Shown: positions 8,581 to 15,869 of the stretch, in pieces | Position numbering within the stretch: the stretch's first letter is position 1 | Layout of the letters: each line of letters starts with the position of its first letter | Assembly (NCBI GenBank): GCA_051252075.1 | Contig: JBPOFU010000028.1 | Coordinates: forward strand, 1 to 31,444 | Direction: 5' to 3' | Origin: Oceanococcus sp051252075 | GTDB taxonomy: Bacteria; Pseudomonadota; Gammaproteobacteria; Nevskiales; Oceanococcaceae | DNA: 31,444 bases | Made by a program: the position numbers and the translations under genes | Notes under the pieces: generated by a model | Databases searched by the model: none | Seen by the model: only the letters and a program-made list of their open reading frames with translations | What the model was told of the DNA's origin: nothing

Positions 8581-8674
8581 AGGACCAATTCTTGAATACG
8601 CTCAGCGTGCACGTACAAAAGTGAAATCAAAACCGGGCATTTTTGCTGGCGGCCTTTCGTCCCAAAATTTGATG

Positions 8675-8923
8675 TCAATCGGAAATAATGTCAAAAAATG
8701 AATCAGTTCCACCCGATTTCGGTTGGAGCTTAAGGCTGGGTACAGAAGTGGGCTTCGCCGCACTCCTAGGTTCTTGCGAGGACTGATCCGCCGTCGCAGT
8801 CTGCCCACTGCCTCGCGCCTTAGTATTGATAACAATATCCCGCTTGTCTTGGGCAGTGGGATAAAGGGCCAAGGCGTTGCCGCCGATCAAAAAACTTAGA
8901 AGTAGCGCACTGAGTATTTTCAT
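8675..8923 (-). CDS. small exported peptide, paralogue of the 4545-4796 product
   Basis: The 82-residue protein starts at ATG 8923, preceded by CAGGAT eight bases upstream. An upstream in-frame start at 9001 would lie inside the promoter repeats and is rejected. The signal peptide (about 1-20, KILSALLLSFLIGGNALA) is followed by LYPTAQDKRDIVINT, matching LDPSTRDRRDLIINT at the same place in the other small protein. The rest is low-complexity, Ser/Gln/Pro rich and basic to neutral, ending SFFDIISD, unlike the acidic tail of its paralogue. No family is recognised. Its own promoter P2 (8978-9032) has the full four-repeat layout. It stands divergent from the barrel-protein gene at 9412, whose promoter P3 lies 175 bp away. 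Confidence 0.75.
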   Translation of the reverse strand: MKILSALLLSFLIGGNALALYPTAQDKRDIVINTKARGSGQTATADQSSQEPRSAAKPTSVPSLKLQPKSGGTDSFFDIISD

Positions 8924-8977
8924 TTTTTTATCCTGCTTGTTAGAGATGTTTCGGTCGTTCAAATTACCGATGACTGC

Positions 8978-9032
8978 AGTTTGGCCTACTCGGGTGCTCA
9001 CAATGTGCTCATTTAGTGTTCAAAAATGTTCA
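8978..9032 (-). promoter_or_regulatory. four-repeat TGARCA promoter P2
   Basis: Read on the minus strand: TGAACA (9032-9027), TGAACA (9022-9017), TGAGCA (9011-9006), TGAGCA (9000-8995), with spacings of 10, 11 and 11 bp. Eleven bases later comes CAAACT (8983-8978), identical to the hexamer at the same place in P3. All four repeats here begin with T, making this the most regular of the four arrays. Predicted transcript start is near 8971. Confidence 0.75.
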
Positions 9033-9207
9033 TTCGCCAAAAATCGCGTCGCCCTCTACTTCGAGCCAGACTCCAAAAACAGCAATGCTGAAAAACCATG
9101 CAGGACCATAAAAGGTATACCCGTATACGTGATGCCCCTAGGCGTTAGCCGCCTCCTCAATGGCCAATTCATCAATCTGCTTAGATTCGCAAGTTCATCT
9201 CTCTAAA

Positions 9208-9262
9208 CGAACAAAAATGAGCAACTTTTGAACACACAATGAACAGTTTGTGATTGCAAACT
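9208..9262 (+). promoter_or_regulatory. four-repeat TGARCA promoter P3
   Basis: CGAACA (9208-9213), TGAGCA (9218-9223), TGAACA (9229-9234) and TGAACA (9240-9245) have spacings of 10, 11 and 11 bp. CAAACT (9257-9262) follows after 11 bp. The transcript would carry a leader of about 140 bases before ATG 9412, longer than for the other three. The leader region shows no other clear signal. Confidence 0.75.
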
Positions 9263-9411
9263 AAGCTCTCAATAATCAAGGGATCCCAATTGTGATCTTT
9301 CTAAAAACAATCACCTTGGTCTTGCAAGCGCAAGCTCGAGTACAAGCTCTACAATTGTCCCGCCTGGCTTAGCACCTCAACAGTCTTTGCGAAACTAAAG
9401 AGCAGAATACA

Positions 9412-12400
9412 ATGCGTATACATGTCCAATTTTTTCTGTTGATGAGCCTGTCGTGTGGGCCAAGTTGGGCACAAGTCGCTGGCCCAAGTCCTACGCCCAG
9501 TGCGGCACCAACTCCACCACCGACTGCGCCGACTCCTACACCGCTGGCTACGGCCACACCGCCGGTTGCTACCACGACACCTACGCCCGCGGCTACAGCC
9601 GCACCACCTATTGCCACCGCGACGCCAGGCCCGTCTCCATCGAGCGCGCCAACAGCAAGTCCCAATCCGATCACGACGGCTACCCCGACTCCGACTCCGA
9701 CTCCAACTCCAACCACCACAACGCCTGTTGCTACAGCAACACCACCGGTTGCCACGGCGATGCCAAACCCGTCTCCGTCAAGCGTTCCAACAGCAACTCC
9801 AAGCGCCTCGGCGACACCCAGTCCTTCACCCGCAGCGACAAGAGCCGCATATTTCCTGCAACTGCTGGCCTCTCCATCGATTGTCAGCAGTGGCCAAATT
9901 CAAACCTGGACTTTGCGGGCGCAAGATCAACAAAACGATACTGAACAAGTCGATATCTTGATTGAACTTGTAGGCGACGCAAGGTTGCACTTGTTACCGG
10001 AATGCCCGAATGCGGTTTTACAATGCCGTATTCGCCGCACGCTTCCGATGGAAGAGAGCTTGGAAGTCATACCTACCCGCGAAGGCGACTACCGCTTACG
10101 TCTCAAGGTTGACGACGGAACGCGCCAACAAAATTTGCAAGCCACTGCGCAGGTTGTTGATGAGGTATTAGTCGGTGCGCCAAGACAAATCATGCAAAAC
10201 GCTCTGGCCGCCGATAGCGCGACAGGCAACAGACAAATCGATGTACTCACCCCAGACGGCTTGGTGCGCGTTAATGATGCAGTACTGCGAAAAAACCAAG
10301 TTCTCAGCGGTAGCTACGATTGGTTGGCGAGTCATCCCGACGGTGCAACACTACTTGGTGGCGAATCCACGCTACTTATAGATGCCGCTGGTATCAGCAC
10401 GAGCATTCACGGCGCTAGCCGAACTGGACTATGGGCCAATTTGGCACCGAATTACCCCGGCGCCATAGTGCTGGCAACCGAACAAGGCATTCAAGTTTTG
10501 AACGCTGGTTTTCAAATCGTTGTAGATCTGCCAACGCCAGACACTTACGCTTTGGCCTATGCAGATATGAACCAAGATGGTTTAGTGGATATCTTTGCGC
10601 TAAATGAAAAAGGCTTACAGCCGTTCTGGCAGCAAGCCTCTGGTTCCTTTGCAACGGGCAAAATGATCAGCGGTGATTTCAACACTTTAGGCATTGTGTC
10701 AGAGATAAATTTGCTTCTCGCTCAAGCCTCGGGGGGCATATCGCAATGGCGCTGGGATGGCTCCCAGCTCTCCCAAGTCTCGCAACAAGATTGCACCCCA
10801 CTACTGGCCTTGTTACCCAGTGAGAATGCGTTTTGGGCAATCAGCCAGCTCGGTGTGCACCGTTTTTATTCCCTGCCTTTGGGCCAAGCACCGGAGGCCA
10901 ATTTGTTAGCCATCAATACCTTGGATGCCCAACTACAAGATCAGAACCTGATACTGAGTCGTGGCGCCGCTGGCTTAGAAATTCATGACCTGGCGGCAAA
11001 AACCAGCCAAGCGGCTCAGCCACAAATTAGCGGCAGCGGAAACATGGGCTGGATTATGATCAGTTTGCTGCTATTGGGGGGCTACCGAAAAAAACTGACG
11101 CACATAAGTGCATTGATTTTGCTGCTGGCTAGCGGATCAGCCTCAGCGCTCCAACTCGACACCCCAACAATTACTCCTGTGCAAAACATTGTTTTGAGCT
11201 CGGTGGAGGACAACGCTGATTATCTGATCAGCTTGGATGGCATTGATGTCAGCGCTTATTCCACACTTCAGGGCGATTATCTGATTATTGCTCTACCTAC
11301 CCCACCTGAACCCGGATCTCATCAATTGATAGTGTTTATGAGAGATCAGGATCAACTGCTTGAGTTGGCAAGCTGGGAACTGCAAATTCAGCGACAAGCC
11401 GGAGCGACTCAGTTTCGTTATGGTTTGCAGGCCAATCTCGGTTTGAATCAACAATTGGCAGAAAAATCACCCGGCAGCAATGCGGCTGAAACCACCGGCA
11501 CTGGTGACTTGCAAATCAACAGTGAGTGGCAGCGCGATGCTTGGGCCTGGTCTCAGCAGCAGCAGCAATTATTTTGGGATCAAAGCCAAGGCGGAGGAAC
11601 TGAACTGGTTTCCACACGCATGCAGTTGGCTTGGAATAATGTGCAGCTCAATGCCGGTGACCTGCAACTTAGCAATGATGCGCGAAATCAAATTATCGAC
11701 AGCAACCAACGGCGCGGCCTGGAGTTGTTGTGGAATCATCCCGTTTATCGGGCGCAGCTATACGGCGCACGGCCTGAACCTTTGCAGGGCTTTCGTCATG
11801 GCTATGGCATCAGCGACAACGACAATCGCGTCTTGGGCGCAGGCCTGGGGCGCAATTTGGGTGATGAGGCTCGACTGGGCTGGCAGCTCAATGCGTTAAA
11901 TAGCGCTAGTCGTGCACAAGGCCAAACCGAGCTGCAAAAAAATCGACTCGGTGAAGCTCTGCTTCAAGGCCGCTTCGGTGGAAGTCAATTGGAGCTGCGC
12001 TTTGCCGCCAGCCGAGCCGAATTTGAGCAAAACTCTGTTTCCAGCGGTGATGCTTGGCATGTGGATTGGCGTCATCAAGGAGCGGATCGGGTTATAGCCG
12101 GTGACAGTTTCTTCTGGCAAAGCAGCTATCGTTTTGATCGCACTGGGTCGTTTTTTTATAACCCGCTGCAATTCGCCACCACGCCGGACTTACAACGCCA
12201 CAGCGCCAACCTCGCTGCTCAGTGGGGTGGCTTATCCAGTAGCGCTTATTACCAACAAAGCCGCGACAACGTCAATGATTTACCCATTGGCCAAGTGCGT
12301 AACCGTCTGAGTCAGGTGGATCTCAATTGGCAACCGGCGATGCTGTCCAATGATTGGATGCAATGGGACATGAGCGGTAGTTGGCTGCAGCAGCGCTTGG

Positions 12401-12942
12401 ATCAGGTCAAAGCCCACCCCGACCCGCAACTCGCCCCGGTGGATGATGAAGTAAATGAAAGCAGTCTGCGCTTGGGCAGCCAAATACCCTGGGGCAGCCT
12501 GCAATTGCAATGGCAACAGCGCAAACAAGACAGCGCAGGATTTGCCAGCGATCAACAGGATTGGCAAGTGAGTTTGAGCCCGCTTATCTCACCGCTGAGC
12601 AACGGCATCAACATAAGTCCTGAATTGAGTTGGATCGACCGCCAATTTGACGACCCCAGTCAAGACAATCAAAGCCTGCAATTCAATCTGGCTTTGAATT
12701 ACCAGAGCGAAGGAGCATTAAGCGCCAGTCTGAATACGCGCTACGCCGAGGATAAATCCAGCCAGTCACGCTTAAAGCAATGGCAAATCAGTCCACAACT
12801 GAGCTGGAGACAAGCCCTAGAAAACGGATTGGCATTGGAAATCGGCATTAGTGGCTTCTACGACCAGCAAAAACAAGCCGGTCAAAACAATGAATATTGG
12901 ATTGCACTGTTGGACCTGCGCCTACAGTTTACGAAGGAATGA
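9412..12942 (+). CDS. large surface protein: P/T-rich stalk, propeller-like head, CTERM-like anchor and outer-membrane barrel in one frame
   Basis: This single 1176-residue reading frame shows two parts. Part 1: signal peptide (about 1-21, ending SWAQ), a Pro/Thr/Ala stalk (about 23-145), an Ig-like beta region (about 148-245), then propeller-like repeats including an FG-GAP-like ADMNQDGLVDIFAL. It ends with SGSG, a hydrophobic stretch and YRKK (540-561), resembling a GlyGly-CTERM-type sorting signal. Part 2 begins at once with a second signal-peptide-like segment (562-579, ending GSASA), a small beta domain, then about 500 residues of alternating Gln/Trp/aromatic beta strands ending in LRLQF, as in outer-membrane barrels. 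It is driven by P3 and followed five bases after its stop by the 12948 gene. Whether one or two polypeptides are made is open. No known family is recognised. Confidence 0.85.
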   Translation: MRIHVQFFLLMSLSCGPSWAQVAGPSPTPSAAPTPPPTAPTPTPLATATPPVATTTPTPAATAAPPIATATPGPSPSSAPTASPNPITTATPTPTPTPTPTTTTPVATATPPVATAMPNPSPSSVPTATPSASATPSPSPAATRAAYFLQLLASPSIVSSGQIQTWTLRAQDQQNDTEQVDILIELVGDARLHLLPECPNAVLQCRIRRTLPMEESLEVIPTREGDYRLRLKVDDGTRQQNLQATAQVVDEVLVGAPRQIMQNALAADSATGNRQIDVLTPDGLVRVNDAVLRKNQVLSGSYDWLASHPDGATLLGGESTLLIDAAGISTSIHGASRTGLWANLAPNYPGAIVLATEQGIQVLNAGFQIVVDLPTPDTYALAYADMNQDGLVDIFALNEKGLQPFWQQASGSFATGKMISGDFNTLGIVSEINLLLAQASGGISQWRWDGSQLSQVSQQDCTPLLALLPSENAFWAISQLGVHRFYSLPLGQAPEANLLAINTLDAQLQDQNLILSRGAAGLEIHDLAAKTSQAAQPQISGSGNMGWIMISLLLLGGYRKKLTHISALILLLASGSASALQLDTPTITPVQNIVLSSVEDNADYLISLDGIDVSAYSTLQGDYLIIALPTPPEPGSHQLIVFMRDQDQLLELASWELQIQRQAGATQFRYGLQANLGLNQQLAEKSPGSNAAETTGTGDLQINSEWQRDAWAWSQQQQQLFWDQSQGGGTELVSTRMQLAWNNVQLNAGDLQLSNDARNQIIDSNQRRGLELLWNHPVYRAQLYGARPEPLQGFRHGYGISDNDNRVLGAGLGRNLGDEARLGWQLNALNSASRAQGQTELQKNRLGEALLQGRFGGSQLELRFAASRAEFEQNSVSSGDAWHVDWRHQGADRVIAGDSFFWQSSYRFDRTGSFFYNPLQFATTPDLQRHSANLAAQWGGLSSSAYYQQSRDNVNDLPIGQVRNRLSQVDLNWQPAMLSNDWMQWDMSGSWLQQRLDQVKAHPDPQLAPVDDEVNESSLRLGSQIPWGSLQLQWQQRKQDSAGFASDQQDWQVSLSPLISPLSNGINISPELSWIDRQFDDPSQDNQSLQFNLALNYQSEGALSASLNTRYAEDKSSQSRLKQWQISPQLSWRQALENGLALEIGISGFYDQQKQAGQNNEYWIALLDLRLQFTKE
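9478..9845 (+). repeat. low-complexity Pro/Thr/Ala-coding repeat tract
   Basis: About 120 codons are mostly CCN, ACN and GCN, with short tandem hexamers (CCGACT/CCAACT, about 9684-9713) and a larger imperfect duplication: ATATPGPSPSSAPTASP is echoed by ATAMPNPSPSSVPTATP about 43 residues later. It encodes an extended stalk. Such tracts change length readily by slippage and recombination. Long open frames on the opposite strand here, rich in Gly and Val, are composition artefacts. Confidence 0.85.
11029..11148 (+). other. internal CTERM-like anchor joined to a second signal peptide
   Basis: Residues 540-579 of the 9412 product read as SGSG, a hydrophobic core GWIMISLLLL, a basic patch YRKK, then a second hydrophobic core ISALILLLAS and an Ala-X-Ala-type cleavage site GSASA. 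This is the order expected for the end of one exported protein followed by the start of another. No stop codon separates them. GGGGGG at 11076-11081 lies about 13 bases before CTG 11095, so a non-standard internal start is conceivable. ATG 11044 and ATG 11056 also lie in frame. Confidence 0.6.
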
Positions 12943-12947
12943 GTCCT

Positions 12948-14033
12948 ATGAAAACAAACTATCGCAAACGCCTAACGAAAATTGTTCTACTGCTAAGCCT
13001 GGCTTTGCCAGCGCAGGCCCAACTCAGCGTTAACGCCAGCCCAGCTGTAAGAGTGGTGAATTTAGGCCAGGACAATAGCTTCAACGTAAGCTGGGTTGTA
13101 GGGACCACACGCAGTGGCGCACCACTACGCTCGAATCAGGCGGTCTTGATCGATGCCAATAGCGGCAGCATTTTGCAGATCTACCCGCGCAGCCTGAATA
13201 GCAACGACGCCGGCACGATCAGCGAAAGTGTGCTCATCCGTCAGGCAACCCTGAATCGGGCTTTGCAGGACAACAGCAGTCAGCTGCTGTATCAGCGCCA
13301 ATGGCGGGCTGACAGCGGCGAGCAAGGCCAAGCCAGTGTGCGTATTAGCATCGTCGGCAGCTTGGCCGGCGAACTGAATATCCGCGACGTGGAACTGCGT
13401 TTCAACAGCGGCGAATCACAATTGAAATCAATTGGCCAAAATGCCCCTCTACAAGCGCAGGCGCGTATCAGCCACCAAGGCAAAGGCGGCATTATAGATT
13501 ATGAATGGCGAATTCTGCTGCCCTCAGCCGCGCGCGGCGAAAGCCGCAGCATTCCTATAGGCCAAGGGCGTGAAAGTTTAACGCTTGGGTCGCCTTATAT
13601 CATCGAATCACCGTTGCTTCCGAGCCGACAGTTGGGGAACTACCAATTGCAGTTTGTATTGAAGCAGCCCCGGCTACACCAAGCCGAATTGCGTTACCGG
13701 GTGATCTCCCAGCAGGTGCCCCAGGTCGCATTACTTCGCCCCCTTGCTGGTGCACGCGTGGCTTCCAATGCTTTGTATAAGTGGTCCCCACTCAGAGGCG
13801 CACAGGCATATCAATTTGAGATGTGGCGAGATAATGAGCGTCTTGGCGGTATTTTAATTCCTGCCGACCAAACGCCTCAGACCCCTTTGAGTGATTTACT
13901 TCGCGAACAATTGGTTGCCGGATGTCTGTGCCAATGGCGTGTGCTGGCCTACGCGGATGATGGCCAAGTGATGGCCATTAGTCCAACTCGCAAGCTGCGC
14001 CTACTCGCAACGGATAGCAATCAGGTGAATTGA
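12948..14033 (+). CDS. secreted beta-rich partner protein of the barrel gene
   Basis: This 361-residue protein begins MKTNYRKRLTKIVLL, with a signal peptide to about residue 25 (LPAQAQ). The start is ATG 12948 with AAGGA at 12934-12938, five bases after the stop of the barrel gene, so the two are in one operon. The mature chain looks all-beta: an N-terminal domain with SFNVSWVVGTT, a middle domain with GIIDYEWRILLPS, and a C-terminal FN3/Ig-like domain with PLAGARVASNALYKWSPLRGAQAYQFEMWR. Two cysteines close together (CLCQW) lie near the end. No catalytic motif is seen. A periplasmic or surface-exposed companion of the barrel protein is the simplest reading, inferred from the operon. No named family is recognised. 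Confidence 0.8.
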   Translation: MKTNYRKRLTKIVLLLSLALPAQAQLSVNASPAVRVVNLGQDNSFNVSWVVGTTRSGAPLRSNQAVLIDANSGSILQIYPRSLNSNDAGTISESVLIRQATLNRALQDNSSQLLYQRQWRADSGEQGQASVRISIVGSLAGELNIRDVELRFNSGESQLKSIGQNAPLQAQARISHQGKGGIIDYEWRILLPSAARGESRSIPIGQGRESLTLGSPYIIESPLLPSRQLGNYQLQFVLKQPRLHQAELRYRVISQQVPQVALLRPLAGARVASNALYKWSPLRGAQAYQFEMWRDNERLGGILIPADQTPQTPLSDLLREQLVAGCLCQWRVLAYADDGQVMAISPTRKLRLLATDSNQVN

Positions 14034-14322
14034 TCCTCGCCCGTGAATGGGAGGCAAATGATCAGCTGATTTGTTTTGGGCCACATTTCGCAATGACAAT
14101 TCAAATGCAGAAACAGGGCGCGGCCAATTAACTATTTTCGATGGTCTTGAAGTCAAAAGCCGCAGGTATTAGTGAGATGGGCTTTCCATCCAGAGCGTTG
14201 CTGACGGCTCCCCATCAGCAATGCTCGGCCGCTACATGCCTTGTACCACCCTGGCATATTGCCTGGTCTTTAAATGTGGTGACGTATGAACCGGACAACG
14301 TATTCAAGCTCTGATTAGCCGA
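14034..14322. other. intergenic, possibly holding a minus-strand gene scrap
   Basis: No intact gene is seen. A short minus-strand frame ending at a TAA (14130-14128) reads like real protein (SNALDGKPISLIPAAFDFKT) but is closed upstream by a stop after about 27 codons. It could be the decayed tail of another catabolic gene next to the Rieske pseudogene. No terminator was found for the operon ending at 14033. Confidence 0.3.
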
Positions 14323-15425
14323 TTAGGCCAGAACAATATTTTTACCTAAGGTTTGCGGGGAACCTATCCCCTTTTCAACAGGCGTAGCAGAATAAATGTA
14401 GGAATATGCATCCTCTGTATAAAACTGATCCAACCATTTGCGGCCAGCAAAAAATGGGGCACCTGAATCCGAAATCAACTTTTCCGAAGGCGGCCGCATT
14501 CGCTTCCAAATATCTACGCCCGCCTCAACCGACCGTATTTGAAGCCAGCAAAATAATTTCGCGACGGGACCAAAAAGAAATCTCGGGAAAAAAGTAGACC
14601 GACGCATTCTCGCCGAAAGACTCAACAAAATGGCCCCACTAGCAACTGGGGTCGGTGCTAAAAATAGTTCCATTGTTAACGGAAAGCCGTTCAGACTTCC
14701 TTGCACTGAGGTAACCATCGTCCCTGGCCCTGCATACGTGGCTTTTGTTGTGAATTTGGCTGAAAAGGGAAATTTTGCATATTCGCCTTCGGCCATTGGC
14801 ATGCGTGAGATTTGCAAAAATCCACCGTAAATTTCTCTATTTTTTGGGCACCATGGATGGGGCCAAAATGAGCTAAATCGACAAAATTGTCGATGATATC
14901 GTGCATTTAAACAGGAAGAACCCAACTCCGAGTAAACCACTTTGACGATTTATTGTTGCGCCAGTCAGTAAAAACAGGGAGATCGAAGTCTGGTGCGTCA
15001 CTCCCAACCCAAACAAAAACAAAGCCACTACGAACTTCTACCGTATATTTGGAGAGACGTGCTTTCGGCGGAATAACTTTCGCACCCGGTATTTCCTGAC
15101 AACGACCATCGGGCCCCCAGCGCCAAGCATGGAAGGGGCAAGTCAAACAGTCTCCGACAATTATGCCGTCCGAAAGGTCGGCGCCCAGATGGGCGCAATA
15201 GCGTTGAAATGCCTAAAGTTCACCGCTTTGTGTTCGGAAAATAACAATCGATTCGCCGGCGACTTCAAAACCGCGCGGTGCTTTTAAAAATTCATTTTCT
15301 TTCCCAATGAAAAACCACCCCTTCGGATGTTCTTGCCCAACTTTTTCAATGCTTTCTCTGGCCTTATTCTCGCCCAAACCCGTTGTCCTTTTTCCGTAAA
15401 CTTCTAATTGAAGGTGAGCTCGCAT
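14323..15425 (-). pseudogene. decayed KshA-like Rieske non-heme iron oxygenase alpha subunit
   Basis: Read on the minus strand, pieces in order match a full Rieske oxygenase: EHPKGWFFIGKENEF, then the Rieske cluster ligands YCAH and CPFH (16 residues between His and Cys), then the iron site NFVDLAHFGPIHG (Asp-x2-His-x4-His), then a C-terminal part with KRMRP and WLDQFYTED. The frame is broken by an in-frame TAG (15215-15213) just before the Rieske motif, an in-frame TAA (14909-14907) before the iron site, and a frameshift near 14815-14840, possibly at a run of five T. The whole length is still present, so inactivation looks fairly recent. The resemblance is to 3-ketosteroid 9-alpha-hydroxylase-type oxygenases. 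The original substrate cannot be fixed from sequence alone. Confidence 0.85.
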
Positions 15426-15666
15426 GGGTTGCGGTGACTAAGATTTTCACATCTTTGAATCATGCTGAGGTTCGGTCTGCGAACAACTCTACGACGTTTC
15501 CTAATATCAAGTTTCGCCCCTTGAATCCAACCCCCGATTGCCGCCATTCATTCGTTACAAAAAGCTAAAACCGATGTCGATGCCCACGCTAAAGCAGTAA
15601 GAAGTAGTAGCGCCTGGGTCATGAGCCAGACTTGAATTCAATCGGTCAATGCAACACCTGTTCTGA

Positions 15667-15747
15667 TCAACCGAACAAATTGCTGGCTGGCTCAAGCGTA
15701 CCTATCCCTGCTTATGCCCCGGTAATCAGTGCAGTCTGTTCCGCCAT
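15667..15747 (-). pseudogene. decayed start of a short-chain dehydrogenase
   Basis: GGAGG (15760-15756) and ATG 15747 open a frame reading MAEQTALITGA, then TAA, then AGIG. This is the SDR cofactor motif TGxxxGIG with the middle Ser codon replaced by a stop (15714-15712). The frame then loses similarity and stops again. The following bases down to 15426 keep no clear SDR sequence. It lies directly upstream of the Rieske pseudogene on the same strand, suggesting an operon that has decayed as a unit. Confidence 0.6.
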
Positions 15748-15783
15748 ATTGTGCCCTCCAATTAGATTTCACGGCATACAACG

Positions 15784-15819
15784 AAAAAGGGCTATACCGT
15801 GTTCAGCGGTATAGCCCTT
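15784..15819 (-). terminator. Rho-independent terminator of the 15870-17444 gene
   Basis: On the minus strand a perfect 13-bp stem (AAGGGCTATACCG, 15819-15807, with its complement at 15799-15787) and a seven-base loop are followed by TTTTTCG. It lies 50 bp past the stop of the CARDB-like protein gene. Confidence 0.88.
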
Positions 15820-15869
15820 GTACTCCAACCCAAGAGTCAACTCTTAGCAGCTTTGGCGTGGATAAAGTC

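Noticed and set aside
8602..8835. 77-codon minus-strand frame overlapping the small-peptide gene
   Set aside because: Arg-rich shadow of the 8675-8923 gene, which has the ribosome site, signal peptide and paralogue.
8924..9001. Upstream in-frame ATG adding 26 residues to the small exported peptide
   Set aside because: It lies in the last TGARCA repeat, upstream of the predicted transcript start, and would bury the signal peptide.
9369..9755. Gly/Val-rich open frame on the minus strand
   Set aside because: Complement of the Pro/Thr-coding repeat tract; long frames there follow from base composition.
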